64,000 nt of DNA from Climacium dendroides (lineage: Eukaryota; Streptophyta; Bryopsida; Hypnales; Climaciaceae): assembly GCA_950106755.1 (NCBI GenBank), contig OX467087.1, positions 22,758,047-22,822,046 of the forward strand, written 5' to 3'. Positions 47,401-60,942 of the stretch are shown here, piece after piece. The translations under genes and the position numbers were made by a program. Position 1 is the stretch's first letter; the number at the start of each line of letters is the position of its first letter. The notes beneath the pieces are model-generated. The model did no database searches, had not been told where the DNA came from, and saw only the letters and a program-made list of their open reading frames with translations.

Positions 47401-50089
47401 GTTGAAATGAGTTGAAAGTCTTTGCTTTATTAGTGACCTCTAGTTTAAAATTTAAAATTTGTGAATTTATAAATAATTAGTAAAATTATAGAATTACAAC
47501 TTGTCAACTTTTAATTTGTAAATTTTGTTGAAATAAAAACATTTCATTTCATTAATTTCTTAAGTAATAATTTATCAAACTATAATATTTTAAATATGTA
47601 TTCTATAATAAAGAATGTTTTACTATTTTATTGAATTACTACTAATACAATCAATTTGTAAGAAGTTGGGCTAGTTCTACTACATAAATTAATTCAATTA
47701 GTGGGAGTTAATTAATCAGTCTACATTTAATTCAAAAAAAATTTACTATTTATTAATAAAATTTTCATAAATATTTATAAAAGCTATAATAAGTTGAGTA
47801 TAAATTCAAGCTTTATATGCTTTATGAACCATTTTTCATAAATTTTGTTGAAAAGTTGCAATTTGATTACTATTATAAATTGTATTTAAAAACACATCTT
47901 TATAATTCTAGAAAATTGAACAATTCTTGTCTTCAAAAATTTTAATGGAATTTTTTTTATAAATAATTATATCATTGTTATTTAAGAAATTCTAACTACA
48001 CTATTTTGAGGTTAGTTATTGATTTACATAAAAATTATTTTTTGACTTGTCATATCTTTATTATTCTATTTAGAGAATGCAATCAACAAAATTTATGTAT
48101 TACTCAACTAACATGATGGAATTTGGGGATAGATGAGAAATAAATCTTTTCAAAGCTATTGGATACTTTTTATTTCAAATATCATACCAAAAAAATGCAC
48201 TTAAGACTACATAGGGGTTAAAATCATAAGTTTGAATTTTTAATAGTGAACACGATTCATAATTTGTCAATAATACACCAACTTAAACATGCCTTGATGT
48301 CAATGTGTATGGTCTTTCAAGACATCCTCAAACAACCACTTGTGACAAGCTATACTTACTATTTTCACATCATAACTTCTTGTAAGAAAGGCTTCTTAGT
48401 TCAAAACCATACCAATTCATCGTTAAGATGAGTTTGTTTATTGAAATAAGACAAATACACATAATGGTTACAATAACCAAATTCAAATAGATACTATAAA
48501 TTTTAAGAAATATAGATAAAATGGTTTGCTATGAAAGGCCTCTATGGATATAATTATTTTTATATTAATTATTTATGATTACTTACATGTTTAGAGCAAA
48601 GTAAAATATATTCAATTATTTATTTAATTTTGCAAAATACGAGTGTTTGTAATAAAGTTTGAAATGAAATCAAGTACTTTTTGAAAAAATACTTTAACCT
48701 CTAAAATTCCAAGGCCTATTTTTCATCAAAAAAACACTCAAAATTGCCATTTCTATTGTAAAAAGCAAAAACCTTTGAAAATTGTTATTTTTGCATATTA
48801 ATTGTAGGATCTTGCATTAGATTAGTACTATCTTTGTTCCAAAATAAATCCAAGTTTCCAAACATACTTATCCCAAATTAAATTAGAAATTATTTCTTTA
48901 CAACTTGATCAACAACAAATGAAGCTAGTTTGAACAACCTAAAGCAAAAATCCATTGATACTACATTCTTGAGACTATATAGCAATTTGATCCTTCTAAA
49001 GGCAATAATACTAGCATGTGAATATGGGAATGCAAGCCTACGAGCCTTAAGCATACATATAAGTAGATACTCTATAATCATTGAAGGTATTTATAGTACA
49101 AATACTTATAATTTAGGTATTTATAACATAAATATTCTATAATCATAGAAGGATTCTATACACATCTATGACATAGATGTATAGACTTTTATGCTCATGT
49201 GTCACATAATAGCAATCGTGCTTGCAAAGAGAATCAAAATGCAACCTCCAACCAACCAAAGGTGATTAATTCAACCACCACAACTTTACAACAACTGCTA
49301 TTAACAAATCTCATGTTGGTAACAAATCTCATGTTAGAAAGTTGAATCACATGACATTGTCGAAATTGAATACAAAGGATGTCATCAAACTTCATTGCAT
49401 CAAAGTTGCTTGAAGAATGATTCAAATTAATAGCACTAGAATAGTTTTGGAAAGGAGGAAAATTTGTCAAGTTTGTTGCATACCTTTTCAACATGCACCA
49501 CTTTGTTGTTGACTTCTATTCTTTACGCCTAGTGGGGTTGATTAGAAGCTAAAATAAGGCTATGCAATCCTTTGAAATAGAAGCACTTCTTGCATTAATC
49601 TAGACATTTCATGGAAATCCTAGATTTATTTTAAGACAAAGGGAGTATAATAATATATGGAAGAAATTTTAGAAACTTTGACTATGCGTAGATTGCAAGA
49701 TATTTGTGTTCAAAGTAAAGAAAATAAATGTGTTTTTGCTCTTAGCACGACTCAACAATAAGACTTTGAAACTTCTTAACTTAAAATCTTTGTACTACAA
49801 ATTTTGAATTTTTAAAGTTCAAGTGATGAAAAATCCGTTGTAGAGTTTGGAACAAAAAAATTTCAAAAACAAATACTTAATTTTCATTCTTAAAAAAATT
49901 CTTAAGTAGAAGCAAATATGAGATAGAATGAAAAATCTAAATTGTCAAAAACTTCCAAGATCTATGGAATTGAATTATATTAATCCCAATAGTGAGGTTG
50001 TTTTAGCAAATAAATTAAAATATGCAGAGTTTTTTATTCTCTTCAAATGTAAATATTGAATTCAAAAATGAATCCTACAAGTTATTTTC
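47401..50089. other. AT-rich intergenic sequence
   Basis: About 2.7 kb, much of it strongly AT-rich, without a supportable gene. Frames at 48246-48431, 48890-49142 and 49234-49494 lack family features. No tandem arrays or matched termini were found. Confidence 0.45.
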
Positions 50090-50400
50090 TCAAAATGATG
50101 TAATGAATGCTCACAAAACAAAAATGTTCCATATCTTTCACATCCCTAATCCAAATGAAATGAACTAAAGCTTCACATGTAAATAAAAATAAAATGTAAT
50201 CAATTTTCTTGTGATTTTTTTCACCCTACATATTGCTTTTTGGAATTGGGAGGCATAACTTTTACTCGTGGTTACTAATTGAAATAAAATTAGTATACCT
50301 AGAAAGCTAGTGTGATTTTCTATCTTCAAAAAAGATTTAAGAAAATCATATAAAATTTTGAGGTCATGCAAGCATACATGAAATCTTTAGAATCCCTCGT
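50090..50400 (-). repeat. Dispersed repeat R2, inverted partial copy
   Basis: The reverse complement shares gaagatagaaaat, the tagctttctagg block, atttcaattagt and aaaagttatgcc with the other R2 copies. Confidence 0.55.
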
Positions 50401-50827
50401 GGGATTTATTAATATTACACAAACAATAAAAAGAGTCCAACAAATGACTTTCCATGTAACTATAGAAGTACAGAATAGATCTCTTCATTAAGAAATTAAG
50501 TAGGTTTTGACTAACCACCTTGGTAATAGGTGTGCTCTCTTTGACCTCACACTAAGAAAAAATTGGTAGAAAAAGTTCAAAAGTGAGTGTTTTTTAAGCT
50601 TTAAAGATGTTACCTTCAAAGTATTGCAAAAATTATAATTATAATAATTTTGAGAAAAATTGAATGGTATTAAAAAAGAATAGATTATTAGAGACACTAA
50701 TTTTCTTAGTCAAACTTAAAGGAATTTAAAATCAAGAACTATGTGAAACTCATGTTATGAACTTTTCAAAGCACTACTCACACTTGGTCTATCCTTTTCC
50801 GGGTCAACAAATTATATCATCATACCT

Positions 50828-51175
50828 GGTTGTTGACTTTTCAACACTAGTGTAATATTGTCCCATTGGCAACTCATCACCATTGCCATTACAAGTTGCA
50901 ACTCAACCTTCTTTCTTTTCAACTTGCTTCCTATACCCTTGGATCATGAAGATCAAAGGTTACGATTGAAAAATGTATAACTAGTTATGTATTAGATAAC
51001 CGGTTGTTGACTTTTCAACACTAATGTAACACCGTCCCATTGGCAACTCCTCACCATTGCCATTTCAAGTTGCAACTCATAACCTTCTTTCCTTTCAACT
51101 TGCTTCCTACACCCTTGGATCATGAAGATCAAAGATTATGATTGAAAAATGTACAATCGGTTATGTGCAATAACC
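50828..51175 (+). repeat. Direct tandem duplication, 174-bp unit, two copies
   Basis: Units begin ggttgttgacttttcaacac at about 50828 and 51002. Each contains gtcccattggcaactc, tcaccattgccat and cccttggatcatgaagatca. They differ at scattered positions, so the duplication is not brand new. Non-coding. Confidence 0.9.
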
Positions 51176-51859
51176 TATTTGTTGCTAGCGTGGCTCATCA
51201 GTTATCCTATAAATCTTTTTTAGGGAGGGGGCATTGTTAGGGAGGGGGGGCATAGGGCATTGCGTTTGGAGTTATTATATTAGATGAGAGTTATTACACT
51301 AGAGTGCCCCCAACCCAACCCAACTAAAATAGGCCAATGTGACCACCTCCAAAAATTCATGGAAGGGTTTCAAGAAGAAGGGAAAAGAATATTAAAAAAT
51401 TTAAAGAACTCATGGAAGGGGTCAAATTCAACTTATATGGCCTGAAGCGGAGCTATCCAAAGAGGACTGACCCAGCTGGTCAAAGCACCAACTGAAGTGA
51501 TAGATATTTGCTGGGTCTAGATATTTAGTAATGAAAACGTGATGGAGTGATGGCCCACACCCACAATGACACCAGTCACATGGAAAAGCAGATACAAAAG
51601 TTAAAAACCCAGACTGAGAGACTGGGCCTTGCTGTTGCATAACTTATTATTACTTGAGCCTTTGTTCTTATCTCCATTGTGAATATGATTTAAAAAATAA
51701 AAAAATAGTATGGCCTCAGGCATTTGTTTAAAAGAAAATTTTATTTAAAAAAAAATGGCCTCCACAGAGTGTGCTGAACTGCTGACTCAGTCAGTGGTCC
51801 TGTATAAGGTAGTATGCTTTAAGGGTTGGTCCGCTTTTTCATAGGTTTCCCTGGATTAA
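51176..51859. other. Intergenic sequence
   Basis: No gene recognised. A G-rich block (ggagggggcattgtt, ggaggggggcatag) lies at 51225-51255. Confidence 0.4.
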
Positions 51860-52080
51860 AGTATTTTTATATCATTTTTAGGGAAAGAAAAATAGACATG
51901 GAACGTAACACAAGTGGTTTTGTATTTTTTCAAGCATTTTTGAATTACTTATCAATTTCCAAAGATTAAGGACATAGGCACTTATTTGTGACCATAGGCC
52001 TCCCAAAATCGCAACTTGTAAAGAGATGTGGAGATTCAAAAACTATGATTGGCTCTTGCAATAGAAAAATGAATTTTCCT
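51860..52080 (+). repeat. Dispersed repeat R1, third copy
   Basis: Shares gaattacttatcaatttcc, gtgaccataggcctccc and gattggctcttgcaat with 42270-42490. A further degenerate piece (gttgtttcatattttttgaa) follows at 52510-52620. Confidence 0.65.
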
Positions 52081-53729
52081 AGATGCATTCAATTGCTAAA
52101 GTGGTCCATTCAAGGATCTTCATTCTATCCCTAAAGCTAGGGTTCATTTGAAGGAGATGGTTTGTAAACTACCATAGTCTACTACCATAGTACACTACCA
52201 TGATCTACTCTAGTACTAGCCATTTAACCCTTGAAAGGCCCTTGGGGTCCCTCTATACAACCCGTATTTAGTCTTACAATTCTTCAATTGTGGTTTATTA
52301 TATGAATTGTAATATGTTGTTAATTACATACTACCATGATAATTAATTTTCTTTGTATTGGACAATATTTGCTCAATGTTTCTTTGGTCAAATACCATCA
52401 TACTCATAATATATTATACGGTTGCATAAGGCTTTCAAGCCCTTCTAGGGTTAAGTTAAGAGTTGATTGTCTTTTGGAAAAAGCTAAACTCCTTGTTTTA
52501 GTAAATTTTTGTGGGAAGAAAAATGGAATTGGCATGTATACCAAGTTGTTTCATATTTTTTGAACCTTTGTAGAATTAATTATGAATTTTTGATGTTGAA
52601 AGTGGTTACAAAAAAGTGACCCCTCTTAAAATGTACAACGTTGGTACATTGAAGAAAGCAAAATGTACCTTTGAGTTATGATCATTGTTAGAGCATGGAG
52701 GCCTTTAGAGCATGCTACCTTATATAATAGTCTACCATCTCTTGTCATGCATACTACTATTTCTTCTATCATTGTCACAATCTAATTTAAAAAAAAATAC
52801 TTTCCTAATTTTTTAATTCATCAAAACTTAAAGATTCAACAATTTTCACGTGACAAGTCTAAACACCACAAAACAAAGTTTATGCATCCCTCTTCACAAA
52901 GGGGTTTATGATAGTGTTAAAAACGCGATCGGGAGACACATTAGTATTAGAGATTTCAACATAATGTTTTTAACAAAACAAATAGACAAATGGCCTAACT
53001 TAATGTATGTATGGACTAGTGTGCCATGTATTGTTGTCATGGTCAAAATAAAATTAAAATACAAATATTTTTTTTAAATTTTTTTATAAAAACTTCAAAA
53101 TTTAGTAACTTTTACATTGTAGGTACAAACACCATGAAACAAAGGCGTGCACCCTTCCTCTTATAGAGCTTTCTGACAATACCAAGAACGCAATTGGTAC
53201 ATGCTCGGTCCTCATGATTTCAACGTAATAAATAAAACAAACAAACATCCTAATTTAAGGTATTGAAAATATAGATTCCTAATTTATTCTTCTTGTAATA
53301 ACTAAGGGTTCAATTCAGATTCACATTAGACGAGACATTAGAAAAGAACTTTTACTATTTTTATTTTTTTTATTTTACACAAATGAGGGATTTCATTGCA
53401 AAATTTAACAATGATGCTAGCATATGAGCATAAAGTATTGAACATAAGAGGAAAAGGTTTTGTTGACCCACTTTTAGGAATTTTTTAAAATTAAAAATAG
53501 ATATATTATTTAAAGTTATATTTTATGATATTTTTAATTATAGATGGTTGGATTTTACTTTTGTTGTACATATTATCTTTGAAATCATTGTTCACCTATT
53601 CTTGAAAAATGGAGATGTCAATGCTAATAATTCAATTCCAAATGACCCAATATTGAATGAATACTATGCAACAGTGATTCTATTTTTGGAGGGTTCAAGG
53701 CAATTTTTGTAGTTAGTGAAGGAGAAATC
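52081..53729. other. AT-rich intergenic sequence
   Basis: No supported gene. Two loosely similar stretches, 52805-53080 and 53080-53280, share caccacaaaacaaag / caccatgaaacaaag and gatttcaacataat / gatttcaacgtaat, suggesting an old local duplication. Confidence 0.4.
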
Positions 53730-54544
53730 TGTCACATCCTTATCTCTTTAGGGTGCCCGAAGTGCCTTAGTGAACAAGGGGGACCTTGGGGGTGACTTTC
53801 CAAGCCTTGCAAGAGGAATGCATGTCTCTCGAGTAAACATGGAACAATAGCACCTTGAATTTGAAGGGTATGATATAGTGTCATACATTCTTGGAAAGCT
53901 CTTAAGAATACACATCCAACCATCTAAAGAACATGTGATTTGGACTTATGAGCTAAAAGTTATGGCCGTTCAAAGTTGATAATGTCCCAATGACACCGAG
54001 ACACTCAAGGGCTAGGTGTGAGAGGTTTCCAATGGCTCTTTTATGAAAATATGTCATGTAGCATATCATTGAAAACCTAAGAATACAAAGAAGCTAGAAT
54101 GATAAGTACTACGAGGTTCTAAGTTATGAGTCAAAAATTATGGCTAAGAAAAGGGTTGTGGTGAAGGCATGACACCTCCCTTAATGAATTTGAATCTTTG
54201 AAGGGCCATAAATTTGCGAGAACTTGTCCAAATGTGATAAGTGAGTAGTCCATCAATATGTAATTGTTGTGTAGATGTCTAAAATGAGCTTGCATGTGGG
54301 ATTTGAAATTGAGATTGCAAAGTTATGATGTTTGGAAGTTCGGAAGCTCAAATAGTGGCATAACGTCACGATTTCGATTGAAATTGGTTGGTCTCCACAA
54401 CTCAAGTGTGTTTGGGATTTTCCTTTGACCTAGGACGGAGGGGTTTGACAAATACTACAGAGAGTACTATAGGAGGGGTTGGTCTCTCTCCTCATTTCCT
54501 CTTGGAGTCTTAGTGAGTTCCGGTGACTCAAGGTGGGTAGTACA

Positions 54545-56266
54545 CACTACTAGGATTTAAGTGTTTTATGACTACAAAAATATGACTGAGGATGACTGGC
54601 AACTGTTCGTAGTCATATTTTGCCTTTGTACTTCATGGGTGTATAGTATACATATATGGGGAACGACAAAATATTTTTTAGGGAATTGTAGGGAACATAT
54701 TACGGAAACACCAGTCATATTTGTCAATCATATTTTTGCATATATAACAACATGCAGTCATATTCTATAGTCACATTTTTGTAAGTTCACATTTTTTTTG
54801 AAGTTTTTTTCCGAATAGCTCCCTAAAAATTTGGGCAACCAAAAAAAATGTAAATAAATTATTGCTCAAAATTGTAAAATCGTAGCCGTTGTTTTGGGAG
54901 GATCTCGAAATCCTAGCCGTAATTTTGTAGGGTTTTAAAACCCTAGCCGCCACTTTTTAGGGTTTTGAAACCCTAGTTGCCACTTCATGTGCTTCATCTT
55001 CTTACTTTTCAACTCTTGTTTCTTCTTCCTCCTTTTGTTTTTTGAAGTTCTAATTGTTGCGTTGTTGTGTTTTAGTTGTTGTTGTTTAGTTGTTGCTTTC
55101 TAACTCTTGTTTCTTCTTTTTTCTCTTGTTTTTTGAAATATTAATTGTTGTGTTGTTGTGCTATGGTTGTTGTGTTGTTGCTTTTTAACTTTTGTTTCTT
55201 CTTTCTTTTGTTTTTAAAAGTACTAAATTGTTGTATTGTTGTACTTTGGTTGTTGTGTTGTTGCTTTCTAACTCTTGTTTCTTCTTCCTTCTTTTGGTTT
55301 TTGAAGTTCTAATTGTTGTATTGTTGTGTTTTAGTTGTTATTGTTTAATTATTGAGGTTTTAGTTGTTGTTTCTTAGTGGTTACTAATCTATTGTTGTTT
55401 CTTACATCTTATTTGTTGTTAGTTTGTTGTTGTTTCATAGTTGTTAATTTGTTGTTGCTTTATAGTTGTTGCTAATCTTTTATTGCATCTTCACTTGTCT
55501 TAATCTTACTTCTTATTGGTTTTTAATTTTAGTTTTTGTTGCCTCTTGTTATACCTTAACTTTTACTTCTTACTATCTTTTAGTACTAACTTGAACAAAA
55601 AAATGACTCACAATAGTCATATGTTTCATCAACCAAAATATGATTTCCAATAATCATATGCTTCATCAACCAAAATATGACTCTCGATAGTCATATATTT
55701 CATCAACCAAAAATATGACTCCTGATAGTCATATGCTGCATCAACCAAAATATGACTCATAACAGTTATACTTCATATTACTTAAGATATGACTCGAAAT
55801 ATGACTCAACGCAGTCATATTCCATATCACTTAAAATATGATTCAAAATATGACTCATCACAATTATATTCTATATTTAGACTATAATTCTCTGTAGTCG
55901 TATTGCATATCACTCAAAACATGACTTACTACAGTCCCATTTCACGTCAGCCAAAATATGACTGGGCACAGTCACATGCCACGTAGGGTTTTTTTTGCTC
56001 GGGTAGATCATGAGGAAGTCAAGTCTCCAAGGATGATCAACATATATTGCCAAAATACGTCTAAAAATGGTTTATTATATTTCTAAATCCATATGACTGC
56101 AAATATGACTCATCAGTCATATGACTGAAAGTGAATAACTCAGCCATGACTCATCCTAGTCATATCCCGACCATCTATAGTGATTTTTGCTTGAATCACA
56201 TTTTTTGATTTTGTGACTCACTGCAGTCATATTTTGCAGTCATAAAACATTCATTTTCTCGTAGTG
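54545..56266. mobile_element. Non-autonomous CACTA-like element (family 1), inverted relative of 18174
   Basis: Ends CACTACTAGGATTTAAGTG and ...TCATTTTCTCGTAGTG, flanked by ACA and ATA, a target duplication with one mismatch. The order of internal parts is the reverse of the element at 18174: gggttttgaaaccctag units near 54930-54985, a ttgttgttt / cttgtttcttctt tract at 55000-55560, then about ten catatg / atatgact repeats at 55600-55990. The ends carry gttttatgactac and gcagtcataaaac. No coding capacity. Confidence 0.85.
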
Positions 56267-56471
56267 ATAAGTTAACCATCAAGTCCAAGGCACCATAGGA
56301 CACTAATGTAAGTGTCCTGTGGTACCAGTTGAATGAAGTCCCACTCCTTGCTAAGCCATTTTCTAGCTGTCCCAAGGTATAAGTCCTGATTAGTGACAAA
56401 ATTCAAGTAGCAAATACTCATGGGCCTAGGATGGAGTTGGGGTGACATTCAAGGGCGGTTAGCACTGGTAG

Positions 56472-57967
56472 CACTAGAAGAAAAAAGGGGGTTCTGCGAC
56501 TACGCTACGCAACTGGTTTTTCAGTTGCATCGGACATTTGCGATTGGATTGCAACTAGTGATAATTTGGAATTTTGTAGTCGCAGTGGACACTCTAGAAT
56601 CTAGGAAACGTTTGTAGCAATACACCTTGTCTGTGACTCATTTGCAACTTGTTTGCAACTTGTAAATTTGTAGATTATTAAAACACTAGTCTTGATGATT
56701 TGTAGATTTCAAAATTCCAAATCTACCTTTTTCTAGATTTTAGGATTTTAAATCTACTTTTTTTTCTAGATTTCTAAATTTCAGATCTGCTTTTTTCAAG
56801 ATTTTAGAATTTCAAATCTACCTTTTTCTAGATTTCAGAACTTTTGAACTACCTTCTTCCTAGATTTCAAAAATTCAAAAATTGGTATTTAATAGATTTC
56901 ATTAGTTTAGGAAACTTTACAATTTTATAGATTTTAAAATTTCTTAATTTTCAATTTTTTAAAAATTTCTATTGGTTGTAGAATTTTGTATTCTATAGAA
57001 TTCTAAATATTGTAGAAATCTACAAACTGTAGAAATCTTAGAATTCTACCAACACAATTCATTGCATAAGACAACAATAGCTTACAAGTCTTATATGTCC
57101 AACTTTAAGGTACTCTTGACAATAGATATGGGACAACTGAGATACTAAAAAATGACTAAGAAGCAACTAAGATATTGAAAAACAACTAAGAAACAACTAA
57201 TGTATGACTTAACAATGACTAGGAAGCAATTAAGACAACTAATGTATGACTTAAAAGTGACTAGGAAACAACTAGTTTTACTACTACAAAACTCAATTTT
57301 TAGTAGATAAGTGAAACAAATCTATACAATCAAATCAACAAAATAGCTAAATTTTCTAAGAGTGTAAAATGACTAAAAACCAAATGGCCAATTTCATTAA
57401 AATGGAGACATTCCATTATTTGGCACTTTTAGTAGTTTAGACTATGCAATCTGAAATCTATATCCATCCTAGATTTCTAAAATCTATAAAAGTCCTAGAT
57501 ATCTAAAATCTAGATTTTTACTAATTTTTTAAAATCCCGTAGTCTAAAATCTATATCAATCCTAGATTTTTGAAATCTATAAATGTTCTAGATGTACATA
57601 ATCTATATTAGTCTTAGATGTCATTTTGCAATTGAAACCCCGCAGATTGAAAAATTGCACAGAGAAATATAGAATGCTACCATTTTAATGAAATTTGCCA
57701 TACAACTAAAGTACAACTAGAAAGCAACTAGGAAACAACTAGAAAATGACTAAGAAATAACTTTGGTCATTTTATAGTTGCAATTTTTCTCTAGTTGTTT
57801 CCTAGTCATTTTTACAACTATAGATTGACTGCTTTGCGATAAAAACAATAATATAAAACAATTAAATTAAATTTGGTGCAAATAGAGAGGATTTTAGTCG
57901 CAGAATAGTTGCATAGGACACTAGTCGCAGAACGGCCGGTTGTGGCGGACACGTTTTTCTTCTAGTG
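56472..57967. mobile_element. Non-autonomous CACTA-like element, CACTAGAAG-end family
   Basis: Ends CACTAGAAGAAAAAAGGGG and ...ACACGTTTTTCTTCTAGTG. TAG flanks both sides (56469-56471 and 57968-57970). The left subterminal part has ttctgcgactacg and gcaactgg. The middle carries imperfect ctagatttcaaaattc repeats and aaatgactaagaagcaact repeats. The right part has gtgcaaatagagaggatttt and agtcgcagaa. It is the best-preserved member of the family also seen at 6853-8107 and at both ends of 15374-24839. Confidence 0.9.
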
Positions 57968-58227
57968 TAGGGACTAGTGCCTTCACCCGATGATTAGACA
58001 TCAATGGAAGTTTCACTCCATGTCAAGTGACATGCCTAGTGTCATTTAATGGTGTGTATGTGTTAATAGTCCTGGAGACTGGGACTTGTTAATATGAGTT
58101 AGAAAATGAGAACTAACACTGTAGGTACTTGGCATGTGCAATGTTAATGAATTGGGATTCAAGTGATACTGAAAGTGGAGCGTGGTGAGCTCATTAGAAG
58201 CTGCAAGGTGTTATTTGGGTCGCGACA

Positions 58228-60170
58228 AAATTATATCTTAGGTCCCCTTTCAATAACATACAAAAATTGAATTTGAGCCATCACTCACACCTATGCCTTT
58301 TTCATTTTTATGACTTTATTTTCACTTTTATTATTATATTAATTTATTAAATTTTTTTATGATAGAGTTTCTAGAATGGAGTCCATTGAGTTTTGAAAAG
58401 CTACATCCATTACACCTAGAAAAGTCTGAATATTCATGCTTAATTTTTAGTTGAATGCCGTTCAACTTTATTAATAATTTTCTAATCTAAAGGATAGAAT
58501 TTTTAGAACACGTCTAATTATGGCACTTGGTTTGAGTAGGAAAAACATTCATAAAAAGCCCTTTCAATAGAACAAATTAATTAAGGAATTGTCAAAAAAT
58601 CTTGACTAAGGTTTAGGATTCAAGGAATACCTCCATGTTCACAAACCCATTTTAGAGGTTGCTATCATAGAGTTTTTATTGAGAAGTTGTCATCTTAGCA
58701 TACACCTAGCCATAGCTTAAGAAATTGCTTGGGATAATGAGGTATATTTTTTGTAATGGATACACTTTGGAGTCAAGCATAATCATGTGCTCGTATCTAG
58801 TATATGGGATAAGTGACACCATTTTGGGATTTAGGGTTTGGAGTTGTAGGTGACAAATTGTTGTAAGAAATATATGAAACAAGTAGTGGGGTGATATGTT
58901 CTTTTCTCTTGTCTGTAGCTAGAACTACGTTTTTCCTATTCATAGAATTTTTGCCTTTGATAGATTAGTGTCACTTGCCACTAGCCAGTTGAATAGAATG
59001 CTTGTCAAGTCATAGACACGCTTTGTTTTAGTTCCACCAGCACACTTCATAATGTCATTTGTGTAGGATCCAAAATGTGTTGTTGATTATGACCTTTATT
59101 CTATATTTAATCATGTGGGTTTTGTAGGTCACAATTAGTACAAGAATTTTGGAAGGGAATGTGTCACATTTCTTCCTTTGCTTAAGTTGAAGCTTGTCAT
59201 ATTTTTTAGAGTTCTTACACTTTGTTATGTGCCATGCAATAGGGTTGCAATTAGTTTTGAGAACATGTGTAGCATGAAGATGTGTAAGGAATGTTGCCTT
59301 CTCATCTATAATCTAATGAGAGGATTTTTGCTTTAGAATGAACTCATGTTGAATGTGCTTAAATTCTTTGGATGGAAGAGGTTAACTTTGTTGTGATGAT
59401 GAGAATGATTGCCTTTTGACTCAAAGTGTATGTTTCAATTTTCACTTTGTCAAGCCTACAATCTCCTTTCCTAGATGTGGTACATGAGTCGTGAATACTT
59501 CTACGTTTGGTAGTTTGCTGATGGCGGCAACAAGTTTCTTGGGATCTTTGGATTGTCTAGTAGCCCAAAGTCAAAGCTCGTCTATACTAGAATCTAGACT
59601 TCCATATATACAAAATCTACCCAAGCTTGCATGAAAATCAAAAGAAGTTTTAGAATTCTACAAGGAAGTGTACAATGGTTACAAAAAGAAAATGACAAGC
59701 TTACAACTTCTACAACACATATATTTAACATTCAAACTTTGAAAAGCTAAAAAATTCCTTTCCCATTCCATCACAACATGGAACTTTCTCTAACTTGAAC
59801 TTGCATTACAAAAAATCGGAATCTTGCAAAGAACCACTAACTTTTGATTTTTGGCACCCTAGTGATGCAAATACAATTTTTTTTAAAAATATTTTAAAAA
59901 TAATAAAAAATGCCAATTTGACATGATGTTGACATGACATCAATAGTGACACATCAAATTTTAAAATAAAAAATAAAAAACTTTTATTTTATTTTATTTT
60001 ATTTTATAATTGCACTACAAGGGTGCGAAACTTGCAGCCTCTTTGAAACTTGAAAATTTTCCTAATGTGTTCATTAGGGAATCCAATGAATTGATGATTT
60101 AGTGAACAAGTTTCATTCTGTCCCGCCCTTCATATTAAGCCTACGTGATGCTTTGCGTTGCTTATTGTAA
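58228..60170. other. AT-rich intergenic sequence
   Basis: No gene recognised. A short (ATTTT)n run lies near 59980-60010. No open frame of note. Confidence 0.45.
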
Positions 60171-60203
60171 GCTACGGGCCTAATGGCGCTCTACTACAGG
60201 CCT

Positions 60204-60248
60204 AAACCCTATACCTAAACCCTATACACAGTATGCAGGGTTAGGGTT
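60204..60248. promoter_or_regulatory. Telo-box cluster upstream of the RbfA gene
   Basis: Two AAACCCT(A) words (60204-60211 and 60217-60224) and an inverted TTAGGGTT (60241-60248) lie about 0.7 kb before the start codon, close to GGGCCTA and AGGCCTA words. Further telo-box-like copies occur at 60702-60735 and 60893-60907. In plants telo boxes are frequent in promoters or leaders of ribosome and translation genes, which suits the downstream product. Confidence 0.55.
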
Positions 60249-60942
60249 CAGGTGCTACAGTAGTATTATAGTACTTCTAGGGCGAAACTTAGGGTCGGCG
60301 GGCACAAATTTTGCGCAGGCGGCTGCCACGCGGAACCCCTGTCGTGGAACTTTAGTGCTGAAGGGTTCTTCATTCCACAGCCTCGGCTCAGTTCCTGGAG
60401 GCGTTTTGCAGAGGAGCGGAATCAGGAGTTCGGGATGTTGGCGTCCACGGGAGCGTAGCTGGAGTTGTATTCTCAATCCACTGGAATATCGGGAGTTCGC
60501 AAGTGTGGATGCCTGGGATTAGCGACGGTGGAAATAGTAGATGTGGTATAAAATGTTTGCTCTGGTGGTGAGCGAGAGAACACGGCTTTCTAGGTGTACG
60601 AAATCTAATTCTCGGTGCTTCAATCTGCTGTAGGTCGAAGAGACTTGAAGCAGTTGACGTTGCCATCCTCTTGGAAATTGAACGAGGGGTTTGGACTTGG
60701 GGTTAGGATATTAGGGTCAATAGGGTTTTCAGGGTACTCCAGTTCTCGGTGCTTGGTGTAGCCGTGGCATGAGAAGCATTACGTTTTGCTACCTGGACTG
60801 TCGTGTTCTCTTTGCACAAAACCAGAGTAAGAGAAGTCGGGATGATGCTATTGGCGTTGAAATTGGACGAGGTTTCAGGGTCAGGATTTTGAGGATTTTA
60901 GGGTTCCAGTCTTGGATTTTTGGTTTTAGTGGAGCAGTTGCA

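Larger units (their letters stand above)
53730..58227 (+). mobile_element. Probable solo LTR split by two CACTA-like elements
   Basis: It starts TGTCACATCCTTATC and ends ...GGGTCGCGACA, giving TGTC...GACA inverted ends. Flanking pentamers are AAATC (53725-53729) and AAATT (58228-58232), matching at 4 of 5. Without the insertions at 54545-56266 and 56472-57967 the unit is about 1.27 kb of balanced composition, unlike its AT-rich surroundings. I saw no internal retrotransposon sequence, primer-binding site or second LTR, which is why it is called solo. Confidence 0.6.
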
